In this document: positions 1-13,010 of the stretch, piece after piece
How positions within the stretch are numbered: the first letter of the stretch is position 1
Layout: every line of letters begins with the position of its first letter
DNA from: Siphonodentalium dalli
Taxonomy: Eukaryota > Mollusca > Scaphopoda > Gadilida > Siphonodentaliidae
Reading direction: 5' to 3'
NCBI GenBank assembly: GCA_032622095.1
Contig: CP136061.1
Span: forward strand, 214,056,373-214,120,372
DNA: 64,000 nucleotides
Translations under genes and position numbers: made by a program
The notes under the pieces: generated by a model
The model's database searches: none
What the model was told of the DNA's origin: nothing
The model's input: the letters and a program-made list of their open reading frames with translations, nothing else

Positions 1-645
1 GACATTCTGATATTCAATCGGGCATCACGTGTCCTCCGTTCCTCAGATTGGATACCAAGACAAAGCTTATCGCGAACCCCGATATGATATTGTTTTATAT
101 ACAATCCTTAGAGTATTGCCTGATGAACGTATACCATAAATATGCAATTGTAAATAATATGTAAAACCAACAAGAAGAACACGAAGAAATAGATAAACTT
201 TGAACCACCGATGAATCTATCTATAATAGCCCGATCGAGTTAAATTAGATTGATCGGTCTTCCTGGCACATTGCTCACTGTTGTAAGAAAAATACCTCTA
301 AATTTCTTAAATATTAAAATTTCGTTTTATTTGAAGATGTGTAGACCTACATGTATGTTGAATATTCTCAGTAAATAATGATTATGTGCGTTTCAAAAGA
401 AATCAGAATAAATTGTTATTTTGTTAAGTATTGGTTGAAAGATAATTATATAACAGTTTAGAGTGACTCCCCTCTTCCCAGATGCATGCTAACTGGTAAA
501 CCGATCGGTCTATTTATAAGTCCGACCGGGCTAGTATAGATCACTCGGCGATTCACCCAGACCAGTTGGATGGCTCAAACGACGTTTCGTATCGTATAGT
601 GATCTAATGAAGGAGTCGCTATAGTTGTATATCATTGATATGGTC

Positions 646-648
<3 letters not shown>

Positions 649-701
<53 letters not shown>
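649..701. repeat. (AT)n microsatellite
   Basis: About 26 uninterrupted AT units. It is a simple repeat with no visible relation to neighbouring features. Confidence 0.97.
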
Positions 702-706
<5 letters not shown>

Positions 707-919
707 CATAGTCAGAAATGGTAACGCCCTCAAGATCATATTATTAGGCATTATATATACAATTAAAATAAAATATGGTTTCATGAATGCACCACCTCAG
801 AATTCGGTTAAAACAACTAAACCTTCAAATTATTACAACAACTACGGCTTATTACTGCGGGTTACTCATTCACCACGCCAGAAAACCTCTACATGCAGAC
901 CAAAAATCTACTAATCGGA

Positions 920-1294
920 TTAATTACACGCCCGATACATCTCATTACGACCTTTATTACAACTGAGACATACTTCATCAGCAAAGTTAGCTGTTCCCAC
1001 AATAATATCTTCAAGGGTGGCCCAGCCATTGTTCATACCTAAATATCGAAAGCAATTAACGCGGTCATAAAAGTTACATACTGCAACAATGAGACACCCG
1101 CGAAGATACATCCACGAAAACCCGAAATGTGTTGCCTGCGAGATATCCCCATCGCTCAATAGCTCCATTGACACTGCAAGATCAGCCTTATTACAATTTT
1201 CTAATATAACTCGCATCGCGTGAAACCAGAAATGTGTTGTCCTGAAATATATCACCATCGCATTGAAAAGTTCAGCGTAGCAGTTAACACCCAT
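920..1294 (-). CDS. Unrecognised 124-aa ORF
   Basis: The reading frame has a true ATG and is open for 124 codons, but I recognise no family. Residues 19-32 (around TTHFWFHAMR) and 53-67 (ATHFGFSWMYLRG) look like diverged copies of one short segment, so the frame may be an internal duplication rather than a folded domain. There are seven or so cysteines, with no recognisable spacing. There are no splice partners, poly-A signal or flanking gene to support expression. At this base composition an ORF of this length can arise by chance. I keep it only because it is the longest frame in the first 8 kb. Confidence 0.13.
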   Translation of the reverse strand: MGVNCYAELFNAMVIYFRTTHFWFHAMRVILENCNKADLAVSMELLSDGDISQATHFGFSWMYLRGCLIVAVCNFYDRVNCFRYLGMNNGWATLEDIIVGTANFADEVCLSCNKGRNEMYRACN

Positions 1295-2289
1295 AGGGCG
1301 AAATAAAGCAACGCGTAAGTTGACATGACGTCTGTTCTGTCTGGCTTTCGATAAGTTCTGAAGTGCTCTTCGCGCCTCTCAGGTGTACTCGATCACTACT
1401 CCGGCAATATTCAGAATCCTCTCCCACGACCCTGGTATGAAACGTCTATAAATTAGAATCCATTTAATATAATTATAAATCTTTCAGACGCTCAATGTTA
1501 CCACTTTAAAGACTCAACAACCGACTGGTCATGGCGGTTCCACCCAATGGTTGTTTTTAAGAAGAAGGGGTCATACCTAATATACAGTGCTAATACACAG
1601 TAGATCGAACGATTCTCTGACAGTGTTGTTATATAGTACTTGCCATAAACCTCCTAGTGTTCTCCACCGGATTTTGACAGACACTCGCAGTCACACTGGG
1701 AACAGTGACACTCAGAGTAACACTGACAGTGAATGAGTGATAGTGATACAGTGCTCAAATTGTTCGAATTATTTTTCTAGAATTAAATATATATTCTTTA
1801 TTTGTAGAATAACAATCAATTATCGCGACAATCGTCGTCAACAATGGATGACGTTGATAATTTGATCGATTCAATGATTGTTGACACTGTCGGTGAATTT
1901 CAGATTTACTTGAAAACTGTACAAAATTATTCGACGACAATTTGTATTGTCGCATTTCGGCTAATCTGTCAACCGTAACATTACTTCGTACTCAACAGAC
2001 TTTCAAATAATGGAAATCTGGTTACCTTATTCTACGACTCAGATACTCTAGAATCCAGCAACAACATTTGAGTGCACTATCCCTTTAAGTGTTCGAGGAA
2101 TCAACTAGTTTGAAGATCCACCTTTGTTCAGGGAACAATTGGCTATAATCGACCTATAATTTCACATATGTTTATATCGGATTATTTGATTCTGAAATAA
2201 GCCAATAATGGACTTTTATCCGTGTTTCCGTTTCATGGCACGGGCCACAATGAAAACACATTTTAAAAACCGTCCATCTGGTAAGTCGT

Positions 2290-4206
2290 AAGTCGATTTA
2301 TTCGTGTTATTGTCCGCACACTTATAATAAGATATCATGAGTCGATTTTTTCGTGTTATTGTCCGCACACTTATAATAAGATATCATGAGTCGAGGTATT
2401 CGTGTTATTGTCCGCACACTTATAATAAGACATCATGAGTCGATTTATTCGTGTTATTGTCCGCACACTTATAATAATATATCATGAGTCGATTTATTCG
2501 TGTTATTGTCCGCACACTTATAATAAGACACCATGAGTCGATTTATTCGTGTTATTGTCCGCACACTTATACTAATATATCATGAGTCGTATTATTCGTG
2601 TTATTGTCCGCACACTTATACTAATATATCATGAGTCGATTTATTCGTGTTATTGTCCGCACACTTATAATAAGATATCATGAGTCGATTTATTCGTGTT
2701 ATTGTCCGCATACTTATAATAAGATATCATGAGTCGATTTATTCGTGTTATTGTCCGCACACTTTTAATAAGATATCATGAGTCGATGTATTCGTGTTAT
2801 TGTCCGCACACTTATAATAAGACATCATGAGTCGATTTATTCGTGTTATTGTCCGCACACTTATAATAATATATCATGAGTCGATTTATTCGTGCTATTG
2901 TCCGCACACTTATAATAAGACACCATTAGTCGATTTATTCGTGTTATTGTCCGCACACTTATACTAATATATCATGAGTCGTATTATTCGTGTTATTGTC
3001 CGCACACTTATAATAAGATATCATGAGTCGATTTTTTCGTGTTATTGTCCGCACACTTATAATAAGATATCATGAGTCGAGGTATTCGTGTTATTGTCCG
3101 CACACTTATAATAAGACATCATGAGTCGATTTATTCGTGTTATTGTCCGCACACTTATAATAATATATCATGAGTCGATTTATTCGTGTTATTGTCCGCA
3201 CACTTATAATAAGACACCATGAGTCGATTTATTCGTGTTATTGTCCGCACACTTATACTAATATATCATGAGTCGTATTATTCGTGTTATTGTCCGCACA
3301 CTTATACTAATATATCATGAGTCGATTTATTCGTGTTATTGTCCGCACACTTATAATAAGATATCATGAGTCGATTTATTCGTGTTATTGTCCGCATACT
3401 TATAATAAGATATCATGAGTCGATTTATTCGTGTTATTGTCCGCACACTTTTAATAAGATATCATGAGTCGATGTATTCGTGTTATTGTCCGCACACTTA
3501 TAATAAGACATCATGAGTCGATTTATTCGTGTTATTGTCCGCACACTTATAATAATATATCATGAGTCGATTTATTCGTGCTATTGTCCGCACACTTATA
3601 ATAAGACACCATTAGTCGATTTATTCGTGTTATTGTCCGCACACTTATACTAATATATCATGAGTCGTATTATTCGTGTTATTGTCCGCACACTTATACT
3701 AATATATCATGAGTCGATTTATTCGTGTTATTGTCCGCACACTTATAATAAGATATCATGAGTCGATTTATTCGTGTTATTGTCCGCATACTTATAATAA
3801 GATATCATGAGTCGATTTATTCGTGTTATTGTCCGCACACTTATACTAAGATATCATGAGTCGATGTATTCGTGTTATTGTCCGCACACTTATAATAAGA
3901 CATCATGAGTCGATTTATTCGTGTCATTGTCCGCACACTTATAATAATATATCATGAGTCGATTTATTCGTGTTATTGTCCGCACACTTATAATAAGACA
4001 CCATGAGTCGATTTATTCGTGTTATTGTCCGCACACTTATACTAATATATCATGAGTCGATTTATTCGTGTTATTGTCCGCACACTTATACTAATATATC
4101 ATGAGTCGATTTATTCGTGTTATTGTCCGCACACTTATAATAAGATATCATGAGTCGATTTATTCGTGTTATTATCCGCACACTTATAATAAGATATCAT
4201 GAGTCG
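2290..4206. repeat. 49-bp minisatellite with 14-unit higher-order period
   Basis: About 39 head-to-tail copies of a 49-bp unit run through this block. The unit is built around TCGTGTTATTGTCCGCACAC and ends in variants of AAGATATCATGAGTCGA. Units differ at a few diagnostic positions: GATTTTTTCG, GAGGTATTCG, GTATTATTCG, CATACTTAT, CACTTTTAAT, GTGCTATTG and CACCATTAG. These variants recur in the same order every 14 units. For example, the GATTTTTTCG unit near 2344 reappears near 3030, 686 bp later. So the array grew by copying 14-unit blocks, not only single units. The last unit joins unique DNA at about 4206. Confidence 0.96.
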
Positions 4207-5593
4207 ACAATGGCACTAAAACACTCTCTTTTTATGTTTGTTACGGACTCAAAATGGGGCGATTCTACGCCGATTATGAACCTAAAACAAATCCTATTAT
4301 ACACCGATAACCTGCTCATGTTCGGGCTGATCATTGGTGAAACGAGCCACAATAAGCGAATTCAAATCAAATCAGCCTCATGCGTTGAGGTATTCCTTTT
4401 TGCTAACTGATTGAATATCGCCGTCAACAATGATAAAATCACCATCAATCACACTCCATAAGAACGATTAGGTTTCACAAAGTTAATTTAATCAGCATAA
4501 AATTGGCATTACGATCTCCATTTTAAACCAAAACCGATAATCGCAAACAACCAGCTATACAATGTGGTGCAGATAGCACTATATCCCCATTAACGCTGGA
4601 GGTGTGAGGTTACTACGTTTTCAGATTTGTGCAGCTTTCGACCAGGAACCAGTCTATTCAACAAGAGAGAATAAGTCCGCGCAAATAAACAGACACGAGA
4701 GTCCCAAAAAAACAACGACAGACCGCATCGAGATAGCAATTTGCATTCACTAAGCAGTTTTATAAACTTTGAGACGAAAATAATTAATTAAAATGTATTT
4801 GTACTTCATGAACTAGAAGTTTAGACAGTTGTTGGCGAATTTAGCGCGATAGATTGGTCGTGTATTTGTTCACTGACAAGTTGAAAGCATAGTAACCTGA
4901 CACTTTCTGCCCCATTAACCATTCCATGACTGGAGTATCCTGAAATTATGCGAGATCCCTGTACCAATTCATTCTCTTATATATGCGAGTTTCCCACAAT
5001 GTATTCTCTTATATATATGCGAGGCTCCCTATGGGGGGCACACGTATACAATATAATCCACTGGCACATTATCTTTAATGCTGCACCAGCTTAGCTCCCG
5101 CCATGAAAGGGTTAACAAATGCGCTTATCGTCGCTTTAAAATCATCCTATTGAGTCTTTCAATAATTCAGCTTGGTCATGCAAGATGCCAATCTAACCAG
5201 CTGTAGACAAGTGTTTGGGACGATCAATTGCAGAGAAGCATACATTATCTTGTCGGTTGTGATTGACTTGAAATTTCAAGTCGGGTAAAACGATGTTTGC
5301 AATTTAAATTGCGTGCACGTCTATTAGTTGTACGATGTCGTGACGTTTGTGTCCACACTAGATCGATACAAATGATTTATTTTTATATACGTACTTCCCA
5401 TTTCGTTGAAAATTAACGTCCTGGACTGACATAAATTGTCATTTCAAAAGAAAGAAAACAGACCATTTCATCTGTAGTATGTTGCAGTTGGCATCGGGAC
5501 AATGTGAAATCACCTAAAATTTATGTCAACTGACTTAGTCTTTTTAGAGTATATAAGACTCGGATACGAGTTACATTATAAATGCATTAGCCG
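4207..5593. other. Non-coding, with a degraded hairpin-type repeat
   Basis: No gene is visible. From about 4895 to 5115 there are copies of the phrase CATTCTCTTATATATGCGAG followed by GCTCCC, and a CATGAAAGGGTTAAC phrase. The same pieces occur in both orientations at about 38355-38830 and once near 37690, so this is a diverged copy of that interspersed repeat. Confidence 0.5.
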
Positions 5594-5683
5594 ATCCCAG
5601 AGACGGAATGGAAAAACTTATTGGCAACAAATAATACCCAGAGACGGAATGGAAAAACGTATTGGCAACAATTAATCTCGAAG
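5594..5683. repeat. Tandem duplication, ~46-bp unit
   Basis: A segment beginning CCCAGAGACGGAATGGAAAA is followed by GTATTGGCAACAA or CTTATTGGCAACAA and is present twice in direct tandem. The copies differ at only a few positions. No function is evident. Confidence 0.85.
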
Positions 5684-8600
5684 ATTGTTCGACTCTTTCA
5701 CTATGCTGGAGATGGGAAATCTGCAAAACAGGTACGCGCAGCGGCTTAAATGTCCTTTTAATTTTCAAATCACCACATTATATGCAACATATTCCATATT
5801 ATATTCCATTTGAAAGAGGAAGCTCCAAAACATTGTATTATGAAATTATCCGGTCGACTAAACTGTGAACATATTTTTTTTGTCAAGGTACCGATGTGCG
5901 TTCTGTGCTTAATTTCGATCTTGTCTGTACTGCCAGTTTATTATTCTCAATGGAATTGGAATAACTCTATCTTTTATTTATTTATCCTAGCCCACAGGAG
6001 TATGGTGGAATATACATTTTTTCGGTTCCTCTTCCAAATGGTATATAATATGGAATATGTTGTAAAATGTGACCTGGGCATTCGAAAATTAAGTGAGCTC
6101 TAAACCACGCTGGTTGCATGTACATGTAGTCGCCCTTTATAACAGTCCGCAAAGATCACCATGCAAACCGTATCGCAAAATTGTAACATATTTTGAAGTA
6201 TTTCGTGTAAATACGGAAATGAAATGACAGGCTATAATATATATACTCGATATTAGTACAACAGACTGTCATGTTCTAACTACACTGGTCTTCTCATTTG
6301 AACAACTGAACGTAGAACATCTTATGTTTGCTATTACTACTGGTAAATATATCAAAGACGAAGCAACTTCATTTTGAGCGAAAAATCGCCGCGAATCAAA
6401 TGTCCGCGATAATAATTGGACCCGTCGCTGCGTTGTGCGAACTATGCTGTTTCGGTTTTGATGTATTTTGAAAGTCGAAGTTTAAGCTTCGGTTTAATAT
6501 GTGTTGTACCTCTCGGTCCATTGATGTAGTCCAGCAACATATGTAATTTGGATTAATAAAGTGTATTGAGCATGTCCTTCCGGTTCCTGTCGCGCGACTT
6601 ACAAGCCTGCAAATAGTGTGGCTGTCGTGTGCATAATTAGGTCCCCAGAGAATGAATTTAGTGATGCTATCCCACACAGCGGGCTGGCATCACAATATTC
6701 ACTATTTGTGGCCCCCACTTTGCTTAGGTCTCATTTTCTGGGAATTATCTATAGTCTCAAATTGACATTGTTTTTAGTTACGTTTTCCCTTCTGGGAAGT
6801 TTCTATATCCCTAATTTGCAGAAGATAAAATGCATAATCGAGGTGACTAATGGATGAACATCACCCACTTCAACTTGGGGAAATTCAATCTGATGCTAGG
6901 TCTCCTATAGCAGTTGCGGCCTAAGCAGAATGAGGTTCCCAGGGGTTGAGTTTGGTGACGCTTGCCCGCGTATTGAGCATAAAGACATTTGGCCAGCAGA
7001 TCAGCTGATATAAAACCATTAAAGATAAGTCTGTAAAATGAAATTCACAAAATTGTAAATGGATATTCGATCATCTGGCGTCTGACCATTTTAAAAACTG
7101 ATTATTGACTCCCCACCCCACCATCCCACTCCCAGATCGCCCACGCATTCCAGTTAACCCATTACCTTTGATGGTAACATCTATGTCAGAAGGTCATTGG
7201 GATGTTCTGTTGAAAAGCTCACCACTGCTAGACACATCGATACATTGGAGGAATCGTTGGGCGTTTACTAACTGTGTCACCGCCCGAGTCACACACAGTG
7301 TGCCTTTTTGTATATATCAGCCTAGATTAGCATAAGTTCCAGATAAGCCTCTATATATCTGAAACAATTTATAGATAACCTAATTATAATGTCAATGTGA
7401 ATGAATCACTGGATTCTCAACTACTGAAAATATTATCGTGGGTCCAGTGATTTATTTATCTTGGTCTGCCTGTGAAATATGTTAAAGTTATACAATTGTT
7501 CTGCCCCAGTATCAAACTGAGCTAGAGGCAAACCAACTCCCACCATCATGGTACCCAGAACAAACTAAGGTACCAATCTATATATAGCTATAGCAATTGT
7601 TGTATGCATAACTGTACTTCCCTAACCTTGGTTACGCTTGTATTTTCGATCTACCCCTTCCCAAATTATATCTTGCATTAATTGCCCATAAACCTTATGA
7701 CAAAAAATGCCAATCGCACTTATGAGAAGATTATAATCTCTTCCAAGTGATTTATGTCGACCTATATACGGATATAACATATACACACCAACCTATATAA
7801 CATATCACCAATTGATGTTATTCTGTCGAATAAATCTGCTGCGAAAATACACCGGCGAACTATAACTCCAGTCTGTAGACGTTTAACCAACCCAGTATGC
7901 TGTCATGCACCTCTCGTGTTATCTAAATTCGTCGTGCCCGCGTGAGGACCTCACATGCACTAGTGACCCCATTACCTGATACACGGACCGCCACGAGTAT
8001 TTTGTGTTCGACCCATTGTATGTAACCCGTACAATCACGAACCGCTCACACGAGATACGTCGACAGCTGTGACCTGTCGCCGTACGTCCACTGAACTGTG
8101 GAGCCTAATCACTGACCGCATTTCTGTTGGACGTAAACAAGCACGAATGCACCGTCTTTATTTCATAACAAATGGTAGTTTGCCGCATTCTGGACAATCA
8201 TCTTTTGATTCGACACATGGTAATATACTTAAACGCTTTACTTATTATTCCAATATTTATTATGTACCGGTAATCTTCCAAACACGATCACTGTCGTCAG
8301 CATAGTGGTATTCACAAACACGTGTGTCGTGATCGTCGGTCCGTCTGTCTGTGCATCTCAAATCAAATACCGGATATGTCATAACGTACGCCTTCAGGTC
8401 CACGCGTCTCCTCTTCCGTCTGTCCGCTCGTCTGTTCGTATTGTTTTCCATATATACCATACTGTTGCGTATTTTATATTTGTAGATTGCTTTAGTGCGT
8501 ATATTTAGGCAGTCGACCATCGAACAACCATCTCTTTAAAACGCCTCATTCTATATATGTCAAATTACATTTTTGTTTTGTTTTACACAATTAACCCGTA

Positions 8601-8975
8601 TAGTCATGTTGATATAGAAACTCCCATCGGTGTTTATTCCCTTTATGGTCGCTATGCTTGGGCCCCATAACGTAGAGAACTAATCTATTAATATATTTAT
8701 ATTGACCCATCAACTACATGCGAGCAAAAGCTCATAAGTAATGATTCCCCCTATCCCGGGATCACTAATAGAGTTATATTTCTATTGTCTTTTCTTTCTC
8801 GTATCTTCTGCTATCTTTCCAATCTCTCCCTCAACTGCACATGACCAAGATACACTGTGTATATCACGCCAACATCTTAAAAATCCTGATCCAACATTTG
8901 TTCAGTGTGTAAATCATATCTGCCAATCGCCGAGCTATTTATATGTTTTGAAATTCATACAAAATATATGGGACA
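5684..8975. other. Non-coding interval upstream of the LINE
   Basis: No coding region is supported here. All open frames are short, and none resembles a known domain. The right-hand part may contain the 5' untranslated region of the LINE that starts coding near 8976, but I see no clear 5' boundary or promoter. A short inverted pair (AATCACTGGA / TCCAGTGATT) flanks about 50 bp near 7400-7452. Confidence 0.4.
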
Positions 8976-11900
8976 ATGGTTGATATAATACAATATCGTG
9001 CTCGGATTGGCAGCTTTCTGTCGAGAGCGTCTCGACCACCCAGGGGAAAACGCTTTGACCAGAATATGTCTGAAACTATCATCATTTACCTTTTCTTACG
9101 TTCAAGAAAATTGCCAGAGATTCAAATTGTAAGTCTGTTACTTTTGATATCATGTACTTGTCCACATTTAATACAAACAGTTTTGAAAATCATCCGCGAA
9201 AATAAGGCCCCTTGGCAAGTTAGTACAGATCGACATGTTATAATACACACACACAAGGCAAAATTATTATGTTACTTAACCGCAACTTCCATTATATTCT
9301 TATTACTAATGTTAAGCGGCGATATCGAACTGAACCCGGGTCCTGCCAACAATGATGCGATGCAAAGACACTGTTCCATGTTACTTCTGAACACCCAGAG
9401 CATCAAAAATAAAATGACAATACTAAATGCTGAGTCTGCTAATTTCGATATTTGCTTTTTCACTGAAACATGGCTTAAAAATTCAGTGGAAAATTCCGAA
9501 GTTTTACTTCACGGTTTTCATGACCCAATTAGAAATGACAGGAATACCGAAACATCCGGTGGTGGTGTGAGTATTTATATTCGCGACTGCATTCCTTATA
9601 AATTCCGTAATGATCTGATAGTTCCAGGCCTTGAGTCCGTATGGGTCGAAATCAAAGTGTGTAGTAAAAGTATTATTCTTGGCTGCTTCTACAGACCCCC
9701 TCAATCACCAGTTTCGCATTGGGATACTATTGAACTCAACATTAAAAACGCAATCGATGACGTAAACTTGGTAATCGTAGCTGGCGACTTCAATGAAAAT
9801 TATGTCGAAGATACCAATGGTAAGATTAATAGTATATGTACGCACTGTGGCATCAAACAGCTTGTGCATTCGCCGACTCATTTCACATCTTCGTCGACCC
9901 TCGATCTGTTCTTCACAAACTGTGACGATTATGTATGTTACGCAGATGTAATAAGTCCATTTTTTGATGATCGTATCCGATACCATGCCCCAGTTAAACT
10001 CGACATCGATTTAACTTTACCAACTCAGTTATCTACTAAACGAGTTATTTGGAATTACGATAGAGCCGACTACGAAAGCATTAACAACATGTTATCTAAT
10101 TGGGATTTTAAAAGTGTTAGCCATAATCTTCATGTATCTAAGATTAACAACGAACTGACAGAAATGTTACTAAATGCTTGTCTGAAATTTATTCCAAATA
10201 AAACAGTCTGCATAAGAAAAGACTGTCCTCCTTGGTTGACGTGTGGGGTAAGAAAACTAATGCGCCAACGCAATAGACTACATTGAATCGCCAAATTAAA
10301 AAATTCCTCACCTTCCTGGGCAAAATTTCGTATTGTTCGAAATCAATGTGTGAGTGCTGTCAGAAAAGCAAAAGTCGATTATGACAGTAAAATTGACCAC
10401 ATTTTGAGTGATAAAAACACTGATTCATCGACATGGTGGAAGAATCTGCAGAAAGTAATTTCACCCACCACAAAAGCAATACCCCCTCTTTTAAGCAACG
10501 ACTGTTATCTAGTTTCCCCTTCTGAAAAGGCACATGCGTTGAATGATTATTTTTGTGAAATATCTAAAGTTGATGATAATTCATGCAATACTCACTTGAG
10601 CTCTACTATTCAATATACAGAAACTGCTCCCGAACTAGCGGACATAAAAATCACATCAGTCGACGTTTTTAACGCTCTTAAAAAGTTAAAAGTTTCCAAA
10701 GCCTGTGGACCTGATAATATTAGCCCACGTATGCTAAAACAGTGTGCCTCGTCTCTTTCTGAACCTCTTTCCCATTTCTTCAATATTTTCACAAACAAGA
10801 GTTACTATCCGCATGAATGGAAAAAATCCAATGTGACACCTATTTTTAAAAATGGTGACCCAAGCATAATAGCGAACTACCGCCCCATTTCTCTTCTGAG
10901 CTGTATATCCAAAACTTATGAGAAGTGCATTTACAAATATCTTTGGACATACGTAGACGAAAATAAGTTACTTTCTGTTTACCAATCTGGATTCAAAAAA
11001 GGTGACTCTACAGTATATCAGCTTACTGACATATATGACTATATTAGCAGATCTCTGGACGAAGGTAAAGAAATTCGATGTATTTTTTGTGATATAAGCA
11101 AAGCCTTTGACAAGGTTTGGCACAAAGGTCTCCTGTTTAAGCTTAAGAAACTTGGAATAAAGGGTAAAGTATATGAACTAATTTCATCTTATCTTGAAGG
11201 TCGTCAACAGAGAGTTATAGTTGATAATGCTAGTTCTGAGTGGCAAAATGTTTCCGCAGGTGTGCCTCAAGGCTCAATATTAGGCCCACTGTTATTCCTG
11301 ATTTACATTAACGACATAACCGAAAACATCACGTGCAACATACGTCTATTTGCTGATGATACATCAATATATTTATGTGTCGAGAACCCTGTTTTAGCAG
11401 CTGAAATAATTAATAGAGACATTGCCACTATTGTCGATTGGTCAAAAAAATGGCTTGTAAAATTTAATCCCCTCAAAACTGAAGCTTTAATGATATCAAA
11501 GAAATCTACAAATATAGTTCACCCACCCCTAATCATGGCTGATTCTCACGTAACTGAAGTAGAAAATCACAAACATCTTGGCCTCACTTTTGACAACATC
11601 GGTTCATGGGAATCTCACATAAGTAACATAACCAATAGGGCATGGAAAAAGGTAAATATGATTAGGAAGCACAAATTCAAACTGAACAGAAAGACCCTTG
11701 AAAATATATATCTTGCTTTTGTTAGACCCACTCTTGAATATGCATCACCAGTATGGGATAACATACCAAAATATATGAGCGATTATATCGAAGATATTCA
11801 GTATGAAATGGCACGAATTGTCACTGGGGCCACGAGAAGTACCAGCGATCGCAACTTACTATTAGAAACCGGCTGGGAAACAATTGCCTCACGTAGAACA

Positions 11901-12503
11901 AAACAGAAAATGATACAATTTTTCAAAATGACTAGTAACCAAGCTCCGTCTTATCTATCAAATATGATTCCTCCCGATTCCACTTCATCTGGTTACAATT
12001 TTAGGCATGTTAGTATCCACCCGCCTGGCAGCAACAGAGACATTTACATGAATACTTTTCTGCCTTCGGCTACACGAGCATGGAATAGTTAATCGAATTC
12101 AATAAAATCGTCAAACACACTCAAAGAATTTAAGCGTAAACTAAACATTGACCGTGCGAAAATTGCAAATTTTTATCTTCATTGTTATTCCAGGAAAGCC
12201 CAAATATATCATACTCGTATCAGATTAGGTTGCAGCAACCTGAACAGTGACCTTGTTATTAATCACTTGAAAGAATCACCACTGTGTCAATGCGGTAGTT
12301 TTGAAACTGAATCAGCTCACCATTTCTTCTTTCAATGCCCCCTCTACGCCAGAATTAGATCAGAACTTCTAAGTAACTTACCAGTAAGTATGATAACAAC
12401 TGATGTTCTATTGTACGGATCTCTCGAACTTCCAAAAAAATTAAATTCCGAAATATTCTTGGCGGTTCAGAAGTTTATTTCGGATAGTGGCCGTTTCTCA
12501 TAA
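8976..12503 (+). pseudogene. LINE ORF: 2A leader, APE endonuclease, RT; two nonsense codons
   Basis: One reading frame runs from 8976 to 12503, interrupted only by TGA at 10284-10286 and TAA at about 12090-12092. There is no frameshift. Endonuclease motifs lie in the first 436 codons: LLLNTQS with N139, FTETWL with E164, GCFYRPP, VAGDFN with D271, STLDLFF and RYHAPV with H337, the last in place of the usual Asp-His pair. After the first stop the RT follows: CDISKAFDKV, GVPQGSILGP and the catalytic FADD, about 336 codons beyond 10350. The last 78 codons carry the CQCG...H...C pattern of the LINE C-terminal zinc region. The first stop is a TGA where arginine would fit, as expected from CpG decay. 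APE endonucleases nick target DNA and RT primes on the nick. Confidence 0.93.
9321..9344 (+). other. 2A-like ribosome-skipping motif (DIELNPGP)
   Basis: Codons 116-123 of the LINE frame read DIELNPGP, a perfect match to the D-x-E-x-NPG-P 2A consensus. They are preceded by the hydrophobic run LCYLTATSIIFLLLMLSG. In characterised 2A peptides the ribosome fails to form the last Gly-Pro bond, releasing the upstream peptide and continuing with proline. Here that would free a ~122-residue leader from the endonuclease/RT. 2A motifs are established in APE-type LINEs of several invertebrates. Activity of this copy is inferred, not shown. Confidence 0.85.
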
Positions 12504-13010
12504 TCACTTAAGGTGACGCGGCTAGATTTCCATTCCATCTGCATGAACCGCTTTTTCTCCTCCGTGGTCGTGACGCATTCGTGCAAGTGATTTCCCCACT
12601 GAACGGATGTTTTTTGTGTTATTTTGTATCGAATGTATGTTGTGTCAAACCTCTCCCTCTCTCTCTTTCTCTTTCTCTTTCTCTTCCACACTCTCCCCTC
12701 TCTCTCTCTCATTCTCTTTCATTCCCTTTCTCACCCGTAACTTCCGTATTACAATGTAATACCGTATCTCAATCCTAAATAATATTCAAATCAATCAAAT
12801 CTATATATCCCGTCTGCTTTACCCCAAGTGATATTTTTGTCACTTGAGGTAACATTTATTCCACGAGGAGAGGACTTTTAAAAAAGCATTTTGCTTGTTG
12901 TCCAATCCTCTTCATAAATCTATATATTTCTATATGTATATTATGTTTATGTCATATGTTTGATTTGTTGAAATAAATATTGTTTACACCAACCCATTAA
13001 AACTAATAAA
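12504..13010 (+). other. LINE 3' UTR: CT-rich tract, hairpins, AATAAA
   Basis: Downstream of the last codon there is a polypyrimidine CT tract (about 12645-12735). A small hairpin follows (CAAGTGA / TCACTTG, near 12825-12847), then a longer imperfect one (GAGGAGAGGAC / GTCC...CCTC, near 12866-12915). AATAAA occurs near 12973. LINE RTs often recognise 3' stem-loops, so these hairpins could be the template-selection signal. The 3' boundary is approximate. Confidence 0.55.

Larger units (their letters stand above)
1..2289. other. AT-rich non-coding flank
   Basis: I see no gene, transposon end or RNA in this stretch, apart from the AT microsatellite and the weak minus-strand ORF listed separately. 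Base composition is even and AT-rich, as in the rest of the window. Confidence 0.4.
8976..13010 (+). mobile_element. CR1/Jockey-type LINE, near full length
   Basis: This is a non-LTR retrotransposon with, in order, a hydrophobic leader ending in a 2A-like motif, an APE-type endonuclease, a reverse transcriptase, a C-terminal cysteine/histidine region, and a 3' UTR with hairpins and a polyadenylation signal. The order and the RT signatures place it in the Jockey/CR1/L2 group; the exact clade needs a tree. The 5' end is not defined by sequence, so 8976 is only the first in-frame ATG. The element is inactive because its long frame holds two stop codons. It is unrelated in sequence to the second LINE at 63.2-64 kb beyond shared fold motifs. 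Confidence 0.9.

Noticed and set aside
2290-4206. Regular direct repeats considered as a CRISPR array
   Set aside because: The repeats are contiguous 49-bp units without unique spacers, and the rest of the window is eukaryotic transposon DNA.
12467-12778. Frames rich in Ser/Leu or Arg/Glu across the CT tract
   Set aside because: Low-complexity polypyrimidine tract in the LINE 3' UTR.
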